From contig OX459107.1 of assembly GCA_949775045.1 (NCBI GenBank), positions 15,865,679-15,929,678 on the forward strand: DNA of 64,000 bases, in the 5' to 3' direction. This stretch comes from Metridium senile (taxonomy: Eukaryota; Cnidaria; Anthozoa; Actiniaria; Metridiidae). The position numbers and the translations under genes were made by a program. The notes below the pieces were generated by a model, which was not told where the DNA came from, searched no databases, and saw only the letters and a program-made list of their open reading frames with translations. Shown here in pieces: positions 41,772 through 54,426 of this stretch (its first letter is position 1; each line of letters begins with the position of its first letter).

Positions 41772-43184
41772 TTACAGCTGTAAATATGTGGCGTCCATGG
41801 TTTTGGCCAGCAAAGCAAATGGAACTACATATGACAGTTGGTTAGTCACCCAGTAGATAGTTTCTTTCTTAAAAAACGGATCTATCTCCTCCTTTGAGCC
41901 TGCCCTACCCATCGACCTATACGAATATGGCTGGATATAAACTTGTAGGACAACCTGTCCTGCTCTGCGCTCCTCCGTCTCAGGATCTGTATATCTTGTT
42001 ACAGGAGAATCCAAATCGGCACATATAATTGAGGGGGTGAATTTTGTAAGCGGTTTTGGCATTTCATTACCACCATCGTTGGCATCTTCATTAAACTTCT
42101 CTAGCACTTCAGCGATATTCTGTGCACTAAGCGACATGAACGCCATATTTAGCTTAGATTGTGATTCCGCAGAGACCTTGTCAGCGGAAGTGAACTGAAA
42201 TCGGCACCATCCTAGGGGTATTGAGTATTCATGCGGTGGATCGCCTTGGCGGTAGAGAGGGATTTCAACCTCTTGGCAACAGTGATCGCAATAGCATGGA
42301 TTAAGTGCATTTGCATTAAAGAGAGTGGCTGGAATGTTCAGATGGTGCAGGAATCTTACACATCCTTCTTGGTAATCACATTGAGTTCTGAAGCTTTCAG
42401 TAGTAATGCTATTTCTTGAAGTAATTTCAGGGTGACTCAATTTCTTGCACGATTTAGTCTTAACTTCTACCAGGGGCTGTTTGCATTCTTTTTTCATTGC
42501 ATCCTTGATGCACTTCTGATGAACATTTGTTCCGCAAACATCACATCTCATGCCCTGCCCTTTAAGCCCCCACATAAATTTACCGCAAATGTCACACCAT
42601 TTAGGTTGTTTATAATGATGTAGTTTAAAAACATGAGACTTGACTTTCTCTGACACTTTTTGCTCAGTTTTTTCGGCAACGTGTGCCCCTTCGACATAGC
42701 GTAACATTTCCAAAATATCAATCACAAGTTCAACAAGCTTCTCGTACTTTTTCTCGCTGGCATCTTTGCTTGTCGAATACTTTCCATTCGAGTAAAACAA
42801 TCGATAATGTGTGATTTTACCACCATAAGTTAAAGATAAGCTATAATCACCGGGTGCCGATAGACTCTCTCGAACTAGAAATCTGCCATTTGCGGGCTCA
42901 CTTGATCCGCCAAGTAACAGTTCATTTACTTCTTCTCGTGTAAGTTTCCCATGAAATTCTTCCTCGAAGAAGTATGGTTTACTCGGGACGGGACTCATAC
43001 AAGCTAAACGAATCGGTTCTGGCGGGGCTGAGTCTTTAAGAGCCGCAAGTACCTTTGCGGGCCAATTTTCTTCTGGTCCAATTTTGGACGGGCTAAACAC
43101 AGAAGTGTCACAGTAATTGGGTTGCTCATTCTTTTGAAGCTTATTGTCGGCCATGTTCATTGGTGAAACCCGCACATTCAGCAT
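41772..43184 (-). CDS. SH2-C1 protein with NEURL4-like C-terminal domain, intronless
   Basis: 470 aa from the ATG at 43184 (the frame is open five codons further without ATG). Residues ~77-165 are an SH2 domain (FHGKLTREEVNELLLGG, then GRFLVRES with the phosphotyrosine Arg, SLSLTYGGKITHYRLFY). Residues ~184-236 are a C1 zinc domain (H-x12-C-x2-C-x13-C-x2-C-x4-H-x2-C-x8-C). SH2 followed by C1 recalls chimaerins, but there is no RhoGAP domain. Instead residues ~270-470 (CDYQEGCVRFLHHL, PCYCDHCC, EYSIPLGWCRF, TRYTDPETEERRAGQVVLQV) resemble the C-terminal region of neuralized-like protein 4, by recollection. Likely a phosphotyrosine- and lipid-responsive signalling adaptor. A 5' non-coding exon is possible. 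Confidence 0.75.
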   Translation of the reverse strand: MLNVRVSPMNMADNKLQKNEQPNYCDTSVFSPSKIGPEENWPAKVLAALKDSAPPEPIRLACMSPVPSKPYFFEEEFHGKLTREEVNELLLGGSSEPANGRFLVRESLSAPGDYSLSLTYGGKITHYRLFYSNGKYSTSKDASEKKYEKLVELVIDILEMLRYVEGAHVAEKTEQKVSEKVKSHVFKLHHYKQPKWCDICGKFMWGLKGQGMRCDVCGTNVHQKCIKDAMKKECKQPLVEVKTKSCKKLSHPEITSRNSITTESFRTQCDYQEGCVRFLHHLNIPATLFNANALNPCYCDHCCQEVEIPLYRQGDPPHEYSIPLGWCRFQFTSADKVSAESQSKLNMAFMSLSAQNIAEVLEKFNEDANDGGNEMPKPLTKFTPSIICADLDSPVTRYTDPETEERRAGQVVLQVYIQPYSYRSMGRAGSKEEIDPFFKKETIYWVTNQLSYVVPFALLAKTMDATYLQL

Positions 43185-44953
43185 TTGTACGTCTTCCACA
43201 GAACTAGAAACGAGCTACAATTAACTGGACAAAACATCAATACTCTTTCTGTATTAAACTACTGTCTGAGTACGAGATCTTGGGGTCTTTACGAGGTTAT
43301 ATTTAATGCCTGCTCTTAATAATGATGATCATCAACACCAGAGGTCCTTTGCGAGCTTGAGAACTTTTTCCCAAGTCTTTCAACCTAACTTGACTCTGCA
43401 AAAATTACAGATATATAACTTGCTCCAATGAAGACTGTTTACGTGAAGTTTGGCGTTAAATTGATAGATTATAACATCATATTTTCGTACGTAAAGCCTA
43501 ACTTCCGTACGTTCGTCCACAGGAAGAAACGAAGTGAGCGAGCAACGCGTAGAGAGGCGTGTCAATGTGTTTGCGTAGCATACTTTGACGAGGCCTGTCA
43601 AATCAAACCAATAAGGCTTGAGTACTATGTATATACCTCGAGCATAACAATTTTGGATTCAGATAAATCAACTCTTAATGATTTCCTTTTTGTAGTTTTT
43701 AGTGCCTTTTGATGAGGTTATGGCTTTTCAAAAACAACAACAAGGAAAAAAATTGCCTCATATGACGCTGACGTAGATGTGATGATAATGGTGGTGATGA
43801 TGATGGAAATGATGATGATGATGCAGATGATTATGGAAATGTTTTTTTTCTAAAACAACAATAAAAAACTTTTTTGCTATGATATGTATCTATTTTTAGG
43901 TAGGCAGCTGCTAATGTTGATGATGATAATTATATTAATGATGATGATTATGATTATATATAATGAAGATGATGATATGATAATGATGGTGATAGTGATG
44001 GTGAAGATGCTGATTATGATGTAAACGAATCGGGTGATGAAAATGATAAAAATAATTGAACTCAACTAATGATGCTAATGACAACAAACATGGTTGCAGT
44101 TAGATATATATTTTCTTCTTTTTTAATAAAAAAAAATATATCATTTCCATCACACATCATATCATCTGTGCAATAACTATTCAGAGTAATATCACAGAGT
44201 TCCAGTATTACAACTGCAATAAGTATTTTCATGCTTTCTTGGTTATAGCAAATTTTAATCAATCTTCTCATTTGCATATATATAGGTATTTTTTTTTTTT
44301 CATTTCGCCTCTAATAATAGTGGGGTGCACTTGACCAAAGAAATCTATAGAATTAATCAACAGCCATTCAAAATCCTCTTGCTTGTATGAATAGGACCTT
44401 TTTATATCCCTACCATTCTTTTATCCGCTTTAAGCTAATTTTGTTTTCTTTGATAGATATTAAAGTGAAAGAAAAAACATGTGGAGCTAGAACAACAAAT
44501 TCAGTTCTCATTATCTCTTGGTAAAAAAAAGTTTATAACTTAAAAAGACAGCATGAACAGCTGTGAAGAAAATTGCTATGCCATAAGAAGACTGTTGTCT
44601 GTCTTTCTTTCTTTTATCTCTTTTCTCTGTTTTGTGGAACAGCTGTTCAAACAAATTTTAAAAAAATAGCTATTCCTCCGTAGTTTTGTTTTTTCCTCGT
44701 TACTCTCTTTCTGTTTTGATGGATTGGGTTGCCTGTGTGCTCTAAAACTGAGAGGGACTACTGCCTAGCCGTTTCCATAAACGATAAACTTGAAAAGATC
44801 ATTGTTTTTTTTTCTAGCAAAAACAAAAGATAAACATTATAAAATCATGCCTTTTGATCGGAATTTCAAGCTTTACGTGTAGCAAGTGCACTACTTTTTA
44901 TTTGAGCGTTCAAATATTGTGGAAAATTAAACCAAAGATTGCTTTTTGCAAAG
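43185..44953. other. Divergent intergenic region, SH2-C1 gene to WD-repeat gene
   Basis: AT-rich with a GAT/ATG microsatellite at about 43780-44050. Both flanking genes start at its edges and point away, so promoters are expected. No coding region is supported. Confidence 0.6.
43780..44050 (+). repeat. GAT-type microsatellite
   Basis: Impure GATGAT/GATTAT tract. Confidence 0.8.
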
Positions 44954-47900
44954 ATGTCTGCAGGACGTAAACGACTTGAAGATGCGTTGTTGGCAGGGAA
45001 AAGCAGCGATGATCAAGTTGAAAAAAGGTATACAAACTCCTCTTAATTACAAATAAAACATCATCAACACCTATTCATGGATATATTTGCATTAGAATAG
45101 CTGGCCACTCATTGCAAATCTTGAAACTAGATAGGGCTTTAATTAATAATTATATTTTTCCAGCACCTTTGCAAAATTGGAATTCACAGCTTAATTGCGA
45201 AAGGTTATAATAATTTGAATAGCAAAAGAAAAACGATTACTACAAGTTTTTTCTATAGTCCATCTGGGACAACACGAATGTAAAACCTACACAGTAGACA
45301 AAATAAACTTATTCAGTGGCTTATGTCGCTAGTGTGAACCAGGCTTATAGCAAAGCCCAACTGAGTCTGTGTATATATTGCTTATGCTTATGTCGCTAGT
45401 GTGAAGCAGGCTTTAGATAAGGGCTATATAAGGGAAGGGAAACACACATTCAAATACCCTTTTTCCTTTTTTTTTCATAGTCTGCTTGTTTCTCCCATTG
45501 ACCAAATTATTTTAGACATTTCTACTTTCTCCCATTTCTTCTAGGGGTGGCGAATGGTTACCCCTAAAAATTAAAAGTCTCGGAATCTCACCCTGTGTAT
45601 GCTTATTCTCGGAGTCTCGTTTTTCATTCGCTTTTTTGAGTCCCAGAGTTTTTTGGTTTTTGTTTTCGATTTTGAGAAACGAAAATCTCGGTCTTGAATT
45701 TTTTAAATCAACTGAGTCTCGGTCTCGGAATCCAAAACCTACGACTCGGCGTTTTGGATTTACCATTTGCCACCCCTTCTTCTCTAGTTACTTCGACCGG
45801 CCATCTCCCAGTATATTATAGGTCTTTTGAACTGTGTTTATCCCACTTCTCTGACCCATTCCTCTCTCCTCTAATACTATAAGTAATTGTTCTGATATAG
45901 ATATTTGTCTCAAATTCCAGTTCAGCTCCATCAGTGATGATTCCTGAGGTGTCGTCAATAAAAGAGTTGGACTTTGGTGACATTATGGGTGTTTTCAGCA
46001 TCCACTTTTCAGGAAACTCTGAGTTCATGGCTGCTGGTTGTGGGAATGGTTCAGTCCAGGTACATACACCACACCCTTTCCGAGAAACTTTGTCACCTGT
46101 GAACTGAAAAGCTTATACAAGCTAGTAGTTCAGGCAACTATGGGTAACCTATGTATACTTTATTAGAACGCAGGGATTTCATGGCCACATTGCTACACTT
46201 GTCAACATGTTATTGAGAAATGTCCATTTTGACTTATCAAACAACAAGAAATTCATTCCAAATGCACATAACAGGTTCCCATTTAAATCTGTACTTTCCC
46301 ATTTAAATCTGTACTTATGCAAATTTTGTTGGTGTGTGCTAAACACACAGATCAACCAATCAGAGTATATTATTTCTAAAGTGAACTTCTCTGATTGGTT
46401 GATCTGTGTGTTTAGCACACATCAACAAAATTTGCATATAAGTACAGATTTAAATGGGAACCTGTTACATTTAGTTTCTGAACTGATCCATGATCCTTTG
46501 CGCCACTAGCTTGTGTGCTTTTCACGAGTGACAAACTTTCTCGGAAAGGGTGTATTTGTACAGATATTAGATGTTAAAACATTTGAGCTATGATTATTCC
46601 CTAGAGGAATTTCATATAAAACATAAACAATTGATTCAGTTCATGCAATAGTCACAGTTCTGTTCAGTGTCCACAAATAATAGTTCCAAGTCGAGGTTCG
46701 CATTGTTGCATATTATTAGCAAAACTATAATTTATCATGTGCAACAACCTGAACCTCTACTTGGAACTATCATTCGTGGCATCCTCGGTAACCTAGGGGT
46801 AATCTTCTGTCACTCATTTCTCGCTCCCAGAAGAAATACCCCTGGGAACGTAAAATGTTGGAGCTTGTTCCGGAAGTCAAAATTCAGCTCTTTCCTGATT
46901 GGTCGACCCGCTGAAGTCAACCAATGAAAATCAAGCTAACCATTCAAAGGAAGTCGTTAAATAATTTTGAATTTTGGCTTCCGGAACAAGCTCCAACAGA
47001 CTACGTTCCCAGGGTTATTTTTTGGGGAGCGAGAAAGGAGCGACAGAAGATTACCCCTGGGTTCCTGAGGATGCATTTGTGGTCACTGTATGGAACTGTG
47101 AAAAGGACTATTGTGCAGTGCATGTTTTCCTCTTCTAATAATGTATTCTTGTTCTAGGTTTATTCCATTGATACAGGAAGAAAGAGAAGGCCTTTAAAAC
47201 ATGGATCATTGTATGGCCTTCCTGTGACTTCTGTAAAGTTTCTGCCCTACAAAGATGATAGGCTTATGTCTACAAGTAATATTTCCTAATTGTTTAGTTA
47301 TAATTATGCACCTATCAATGTCTTGCTCCAACTGGGGGAGTGTGGGCATACCCAGGGGCTATTGACATTTTTCATATCTTTTTGTCAATAGCCCATATCC
47401 TTGGGATGTCAAATTCATATACAAGTTTACTCATATATTTACTGTTGTGGACCAGAATTATTGTCAAAAAACATCGAGCAGCCCCAGGTACGGGCAAAGT
47501 TTATGTTTAGTAGCCCGTCTTTGCCTGCACTCCCCCTGTTGGGGCAAAACATTGATAGGTGCATTATACAACTTTTTCAAAAATGTTGAATACTGAATAG
47601 TGGATAAGGTTAAGTGAGTAAGGTCTATCTACATGTATCAAGAGGGTTGTATTGGAAAAACATTCAGGCATGAGAAATAATGTATATATTCAAGACAATT
47701 GTATTTGGGAAAACATTTCTCACAGAAGGATCGTAGTGGGGGGGAAATTAAATTAGTGAATAAGGTCTATCTATTAATCTCCCAAGAGGATCGATTGTAT
47801 TGGGAAAACATTGACGCAATTAACTGAATTAATTTATAATATACTACATACAAAATTACTAGATTCTGATTAAATCGTTAATTGTACTCTGCAGAGTACC

Positions 47901-50900
47901 AATTAGTTTTTCAGTATATTATTATATATTTTTATTATAAATAAAAAATCGCCTAAAAGGCTCATCCAACTTTGAAAACCTTCAAAACATCACTGTCTCG
48001 TACCTATTAATTACGAATTGTACTCAATATCGTGCGATTTCCTATACTAATTAATGTCTGTATTGGGAAAACACTGAGTCTATCCAATGTTGTTTGTTTT
48101 TCTGTAGCATCTGATGGTACTATTACTTGCTGGGACCTAGATGGATGGTGTGCTATAAAATCTGTTGATGAGATGCAAAATGAAATCAGTGCACTGGATT
48201 TCTCTCATGATGGAAAAACATTTGCTACTACTGGAAAGGTATAAACTTTTAGATTATCATGGTGTTGTTTTAAATAATGGTCTAGGGCCAGTTGTACGAA
48301 GCCTGAATAGCACTATCAACCAGATAAATCCATATGCAACAGATAAATCCGAAACAAATTCTATACACTGGATAACTCTTATCCAATGTATAACTTTTAT
48401 CCAGGCTTCGTACAACTAGCCCCTGTATTAGAGTTGCTGTTTCAATATATTTGGATATATTTGATTAAATAGATGCTATTTATGGTTTCTCTGATGATCA
48501 TTTTCATAATAATAAAATGTGTAATAGACAGGGACACTAGCTAATGTATATGAGATGAAGATGATGATAGTTATGATGATGATGATGATGATGGTAATTA
48601 TTATGATGGTGATGATGGAGATGATGATGATAGTTGGTTATGATGATGATGATGGTGGTGGTGGTGGTGGTGTTTCTTGGGTATTATTATTATTATGATG
48701 ATGATGATAGAGATGATGATGATGGTTGTGTATGATGATGAGGAGGATAGTGGTGATAGAGATGATGATTGATAGACATGATGATAGTTATGATGATAAT
48801 GATTATTATTATTATGATGGAGATGATGATGATGGTGGCAGTGGTGGTACTTGGGTAAGATGATGATGATAGCTAGAGATGATGATGATAGTTGGGTATG
48901 ATGATAAAGATGATGATAGTGATCAAGACAATGATAATATCTCATTCCAGGACCATAAAATCAGGGTTTATGATAGTGATACCATGCAGCTAAAGTTGGT
49001 CTTTGCTGGCAGTGATTACATTGAAAAATCAAAGTGAGTTAACAAATATTTCAACCAAAATTTGACATAATATTTATGAAGAGACATAGTCACATCAAGG
49101 GCACTAGAACGCTACCTTTATGTTCAAATTAATGTGTACTTATCGTCGATATTCAGCTGTTTTGAGCATCAGTTTGACCTCTTGCCCGGAGCGCCCCCGT
49201 AAGGAAAGCTTTGGAAAAAGTCATGTGATGGGGTCCGTACGGCTTTTTTCACCTGGTTCAAACATGTACAGACCCGCTACTCGAAATGGCTTCTTCAATC
49301 AATCAAACTAAATTAAAAAGAGTGGGTCATATGATAAAAAACTTATTGACTGAGTTAGGTCGGGCCATACAGGAAAATATTTGGCTCTTGGTCACAACGT
49401 ACCGAGCCAAATAATTTCCTGTACGGCCCTGCCATTCAGTCAATAAGTACTTAATATTTTGGAAATGATGATAAGTTCATTTCGTTTTCAGTGATTTGAA
49501 TGTTGTTGCACCAGAAATGGGCCATGGTAGGAAAGTGTTCAGTTTAAAGTTTCACCCTTTTGATGACAATGTGTTCATGACTGGTGGATGGGATAGATGC
49601 TTGAAGGTAAACTAAAATAATAATACATTAAATAAATAAATAAATATAAGAGTTTCAAGTTTACTTTAGAGAAGATTTTGTATGACTGAAAATTTCAGTA
49701 AAATATGAAAGAGCTTACATTGGACTTTCATAAGTACTGTATAATACTCATGTCTGATCTGTATGTAATATATACAATGAGTGGCTGATCTGTATGACGA
49801 GCCATTGTATATCTCATATAGATCGGACATGAATATTGTATAGTACTTATGAAACTCCAACATAAGTTCTTTAATATTTGACTAAAATTGTCAAGAAAAA
49901 AGTAAATCTGGCCGAGAAAATTCAAGTTAAAACTTATGCAAATCAGGACAAACCTGTATCAGATATACAACCTCCGTCACGGACTTGAATTCTTTTGTCA
50001 ATTGCTCATTAATTATTCATGGATTTTATAAGAGATATACAACGGTTGTCTTTGACTTGTCATTGTATATCCCATACAGATGATCAGCCGCTCATATTGT
50101 ATATATTTCTTGTAGATCTGGGATATAAGAGTTGATCAAGTAGTGCGCTCTATAGCTGGTCCATATATATGTGGTGATGGCATTGATATATCTGAGGATG
50201 AAATACTGACGGCATCATGGCTGGCCCAGAATTCTTTGCAGGTATGATGTTGCAGTATTTTCCGTATTTTGACATCATCACTACTGTCAATCATCATTGA
50301 TCATTATCATCACCCACTTCTTTAGTGTATGCTGTCTTGTGGCATATCCACAGAGTTCCAATACAAAGGCTTGCCATACCACCCCACTTCTTCATTATAA
50401 AATATTTGATTTTAATCGCGTGCTCTGATTGGCTGAGAAGCATTCTCTATAACTCAACAGTGCACTGAGCATCGATTTGTTTGAATTAACTACTGAGTAT
50501 CATGGGAATTTTAAGAAGACCCGAGAAGCGCTGAGGAGCACTCAGCTACATGTCATCCTTCTCCTAACGCTTCTCTTGACTTCTTAAAATTCTTGCGTCC
50601 TATTTAAACAATAGAGTAGTTGAATCAAGGGCATTATGCTGTGATAGTGCCTGCGGAAAATGGATGTTTAGAAAAACAAATAGTCGCCCGTTTGAGGGCG
50701 ACTATGAAGTTTCGAACAATATCCAGTTTCCAAGGTAAGGGCAACTATCACAGTATTATGCCCGAGATTTTAACTGCTCTATTGTTTTTATTATTCAACA
50801 ACAAAATTTTCCGAAGCTGACGAAAGGCTCAGCGGGCACTAGATGCCCTGATAGTGGCAGACACTAACACATCTTTTAATGTGTACATTACAGGTTTGGG

Positions 50901-52111
50901 ACTATGGAAGTGGATCATTAATAGAGAACATTCCTTTCCCTTCAAATAATGAAGGTCAATTTCTCTATGTGTGTCGATTTCTTTCCCGTGAGATGGTTGT
51001 GGCAGGTGGTAGTGGAACTAAAGACACAAAACTGATTGTGCGGAAGCCTTATAAGGTATGATGTGTTATTTGTTTAGTTGATTATCTAATTTATGATGTG
51101 AACTTAGCCAGTAAACTAGTATTAGGCAGCGATACAAACTAAATACAATAAATGACATTTGATTTGTAGCACTGTAAAATAGGATACCCAACTTTTCTGT
51201 TTCAAGCTATTGTCCTATGTCAGAGCAGGTATCATGTTTTACAGTGTTTCCTCATCACCACAATCATCATCACCATCATCATCACCATTATCATTATCAT
51301 CATTACAAACATCATCATCATCACTATCATCATCATCATCAAAACAATCATCATCACCATTACCACCATCACAATCACCATCCCCATTATCACAACCATC
51401 ATCACATCATCACTATCATCATCACCCCTATCATCACAATCATCATAGTCATCACCATCATCATCATCACAATCATCATCACCACAATCTTCATCATCAT
51501 TATCATCATCACAATCATCATCATCATCATCACTATCATCATCACCCCTATCATCACAATCATCATAGTCATCACTATCTCTACACCAATGCCATCATCA
51601 GCAGCGAGAATTTGACCTTAATATAAAGACACGCCGAGTGTCAAATGGTAAACACTTTGAAATGTTCAAAGCGAAGACAAGAGTGAAGTTTATAAGTGTC
51701 TGAAAAACCTCCCAGGATGTTTAAATTTGAAAAGGTGTAGCAAATAATTTGAAAAGAGGAACTTTTGAACGCTAAGCTAACTTGTATATAACTTTAATTG
51801 GGTGGCCACGGTAAGGCACGTTATGCTGTAACATCATCACCACCACCATTATCATCACTATCATCATCACCTCTATCATGACAATGGTCATCACCATATC
51901 GTTATCATCAACACATCATCATCATCATCGCCCCCATCATTATTGTCACAATATTGTCAATCTATTTCATGCCTACATGTTTATGTTCAAGATCATTCAT
52001 ACATTTGAGGAAGAAGGGAAGCCTATCCAAGCACTGGATGTCCATTTAACGCCAAACCTTATTGCACTAGGAGGAACAGGAACCCATGTAAAACTTGTCA
52101 GTCTTGTGTAA
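44954..52111 (+). CDS. WD-repeat protein, nine exons
   Basis: Exons: 44954-45027, 45921-46059, 47158-47275, 48108-48238, 48951-49033, 49492-49606, 50116-50241, 50894-51055, 51992-52111; all GT/AG, in frame, 355 aa. About six WD-type blades are visible: SIHFSGNSEFMAAGCGNGSV / VYSID; VTSVKFLPY ... TSDGTITCWDLDG; ISALDFSHDGKTFATTGKDH / IRVYD; VFSLKFHPF ... TGGWDRCLKIWDI; ISEDEILTASW ... LQVWDYGSG; and a terminal IQALDVHLTPNLIALGGTG. It is therefore a single beta-propeller scaffold. The N-terminal 45 residues are polar. I do not recognise a specific ortholog and give no symbol. Confidence 0.9.
45543..45777. mobile_element. MITE with AGGGGTGGCGAATGGT ends
   Basis: AGGGGTGGCGAATGGT at the left pairs with ACCATTTGCCACCCCT at the right; in the first WD-gene intron. 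Confidence 0.85.
46068..46553. mobile_element. Nested inverted repeats in a WD-gene intron
   Basis: Outer ends ACACCCTTTCCGAGAAA and TTTCTCGGAAAGGGTGT. Inside, 46272-46372 and 46388-46468 form a second palindrome (GATTGGTTGATCTGTGTGTT and complement). Two elements of different age or a composite fold-back. Confidence 0.75.
46660..47100. mobile_element. Nested TIR elements in a WD-gene intron
   Basis: TCAGTGTCCACAAATAATAG pairs loosely with the right end near 47090. A palindrome (GTTCCAAGTCGAGGTTCG / GAACCTCTACTTGGAAC) lies at 46680-46775. A larger TIR element at about 46782-47070 has CTAGGGGTAATCTTCTGTC and GACAGAAGATTACCCCTGGG ends. Confidence 0.7.
47307..47563. mobile_element. MITE with ~40-bp TIRs, TTA duplication
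   Basis: TGCACCTATCAATGT / ACATTGATAGGTGCA ends, continuing with CTGGGGGAGTG / CACTCCCCCTG. TTA stands on both sides. Confidence 0.8.
48285..48423. mobile_element. MITE family M1, copy 2
   Basis: GGGCCAGTTGTACGAAGCCT and AGGCTTCGTACAACTAGCCC ends; sister of 34804-34941. Confidence 0.85.
48550..48945 (+). repeat. GAT/GGT microsatellite
   Basis: Impure GATGATGATAGT/GGTGGT tract ending just before WD-gene exon 5. Confidence 0.85.
49185..49455 (+). repeat. Dispersed repeat family R4, copy 2
   Basis: Matches 30170-30555, with the palindromic AAAATATTTGGCTC...GAGCCAAATAATTT core and the AGTCAATAAGTAC end. Confidence 0.75.
49707..49873. mobile_element. Fold-back element in a WD-gene intron
   Basis: CATAAGTACTGTATAATACT and its near complement at 49830-49855. 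The arms continue through ATGTCTGATCTGTATG / CATATAGATCGGACAT. Related pieces recur at about 50025-50105. Confidence 0.75.
50600..50872 (+). repeat. Dispersed repeat family R1, copy 3
   Basis: Full-length-looking copy with the AATAGAGTAGTTGAATCAAGG start and GCGGGCACTAGATGCCCTGA end; compare 21640-21838. Confidence 0.75.
51240..51590 (+). repeat. ATC/CAC microsatellite with higher-order repeat
   Basis: (ATC)n with CACCCCTATCATCACAATCA occurring twice (about 51422 and 51542). A second short tract lies at 51835-51945. Confidence 0.85.
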
Positions 52112-52734
52112 TCCATATTCAGCAAACAAACAAAGTTCTGTCTTCATATACAGTCAATGCCCTTAACATCGTCCCTTGTGGGGGTGTACCGCCAAGTCCT
52201 CAAAACCCTGATCCTATCCCAGACCTAGAATTTTGATTTCACATACCCTACCCTAGACTTAATCGTTTTTTTGTACTGGTAGAAAACATAGCCTAGCAGG
52301 CTAAAACAACTAAAACATAACGCTATCCCAGACAAAATGTCAAAAAGATACCCTATCCCAGACAAAAACCTTACCCTACCCTACTCCAGATCTAAAAGCT
52401 GAAAAACCATACCCTATCGGGCGGCGCATACCCGTACAGCAAATATAGTGGAGTAACCCCCTCCCACCCCCCCTTCCCCAGGCAGTGGAGAAAGCAAAAG
52501 CAAAATTCACAGACTCAGTGAAGCATTTCTCGACTGGGTGTGAGAACTCAAAAGACAACCACGGCTAGTGAGCAAAGCCCAAATCATTGAGTCTGCGTAT
52601 AAGTGACACATGATTCTTTGTTTATTTGATTTCAGCAGTTGAAATTACAATTTTTAACTGTGATTTTTAACTAATATGTTGTCATGTGACATGCTGGACA
52701 ATGTTGATGACATTGACTGTATATAGAAACATAT

Positions 52735-53128
52735 AGCTATTTCAAAAAACGTTGAATACTGAATAGTGCATTCCAAGACCAAAGGGCATTGTGGGGAACT
52801 CTCATTAATTTGAAGAAGAAGAAAACAATAAATATACGGGGCGATATTCACTCCCCATAACTAGGTTCTATTATGTTTTGAATGGAATGCACTAAGAATA
52901 GAATAACTAATCTTGCAATGCACTATTCAGTATATTACGTTGAATACTGAATAGTTCATTCCAAGACCAAAGAACATTGTGGGTCCCATTAATTTGGAAA
53001 AAACAGTAAATATTCAGCGATATTCACTCCCCATAACTAGCCCGTATTATGTTTTGAATGGAATGCACTAAGAATAAAATAACTAATATTGCAGTACTCA
53101 GTATATTACGTTTTTTGAAATAGCTGTA
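52735..53128. mobile_element. MITE family R2, copies 3 and 4 in tandem
   Basis: GCTATTTCAAAAAACGTTGA start, TTTTTTGAAATAGCTG end. The body (GCATTCCAAGACCAAAGGGC ... TTTTGAATGGAATGCACTAA) is present twice. Confidence 0.8.
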
Positions 53129-53186
53129 TATTTGAAAGTTGATTCTGCTTTAGCTTCCAATGACAATGTTCTAGGCTTGTCACTAA

Positions 53187-53491
53187 AGCCTAGTTTTCAC
53201 TAGCGACGCAAGCACAAGCGCAAACACAAGCGCAAGCGCAAGAGACCTTATTTCGTCGTGAAAACCGCTTGACGCAGTGATAACGCAAGCGCAAGATATC
53301 AAACATTTCCCTTTTTTCTTGCGTTTGCGCTTGTGCTTGCGCGTGGCACTAGTGTGTTTGCGCTTGCGCTTATTCACGTCTCGTTTTCACATGCTTGTGC
53401 TTGCGTTTGCGCTTGCGTTTGCGCTTGCGCTTGCGCTTGCGTTTGCGCTTGCGTTTACGCATGCGTTGCGTCGCTAGTGAAAATCAGGCTT
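53187..53491. mobile_element. MITE with GCTTGCG hexamer interior
   Basis: Ends AAGCCTAGTTTTCACTAGCG and CGCTAGTGAAAATCAGGCTT. The interior consists of GCGCTTGCGTTTGC-type repeats in both orientations. Confidence 0.85.
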
Positions 53492-53793
53492 AAAGCGTTA
53501 AATGACGACCCTTAAAGAATGTCTGTACAGGAGACTATACCTATTTTTAAGTGAAAAACTCCATCGAAACAAGTTTAAAATGTTTTGCTGAAGATAACAG
53601 CTTTGAGGTTGTCCAGCGATTGTTTACAAAAACAAGCTAAAAGGTTGTATATTTGTGTATAAAGTTTGTACATGATATTGTTATGGCATTAAACATATAT
53701 TTTATTAGAATAAATATTTAATTTTGAATGTTTCCTTTTTTATCCCATCTCATTCCATGTTCTTACAATTTTCATGTATGCATATTTGACCAT

Positions 53794-54412
53794 CACATTG
53801 ATGATACCGTCACCACTCCTTATAAGGAAAGTTGTTAATGTGATCATGCGCAGTTTGCTTCAATAAAAATAGATCAGAACTGTGAAAATCAATCACATTG
53901 ATGATACCGTCACCACTCCTTATAAGGAAAGTTGTTAATGTGATCATGCGCAGTTTGCTTCAATAAAAATAGATCAGAACTGTGAAAATCAATCACATTG
54001 ATGATACCGTCACCACTCCTTATAAGGAAAGTTGTTAATGTGATCATGCGCAGTTTGCTTCAATAACAATAGATCAGAACTGTGAAAATCAATCACATTG
54101 ATGATACCGTCACCACTCCTTATAAGGAAAGTTGTTAATGTGATCATGCGCAGTTTGCTTCAATAACAATAGATCAGAACTGTGAAAATCAATCACATTG
54201 ATATTACCGTCACCACTCCTTATAAGGAAAGTTGTTAATGTGGTCATGCGCAGTTTTCTTCAATAAAAATAGATCAGACTGTCAAAATCAATCACATTGA
54301 TATTACCGTCACCACTCCTTATAAGGAAAGTTGTTAATGTGATCATGCGCAGTTTGCTTCAATAAAAATAGATCAAAACTGTGAAAATCAATCACATTGA
54401 TATTACAGTCAC
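53794..54412 (+). repeat. 100-bp satellite array, ~6.2 units
   Basis: CACATTGATGATACCGTCAC starts at 53794, 53894, 53994, 54094 and 54194, then (one base deleted) 54293 and 54393. Units are nearly identical and include the palindrome CCTTATAAGG. Recent amplification is likely. Confidence 0.9.
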
Positions 54413-54426
54413 TCGATATGCATATA

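Noticed and set aside
48601..48945. His/Tyr-rich 114-aa frame
   Set aside because: Reverse translation of a GAT/GGT microsatellite.
51210..51626. Ser- and His-rich frames
   Set aside because: Translations of an ATC/CAC microsatellite in the last WD-gene intron.
53794..54412. Possible CRISPR-like array of regular repeats
   Set aside because: Units are contiguous 100-bp tandem repeats without unique spacers, in a eukaryotic genome; it is a satellite.
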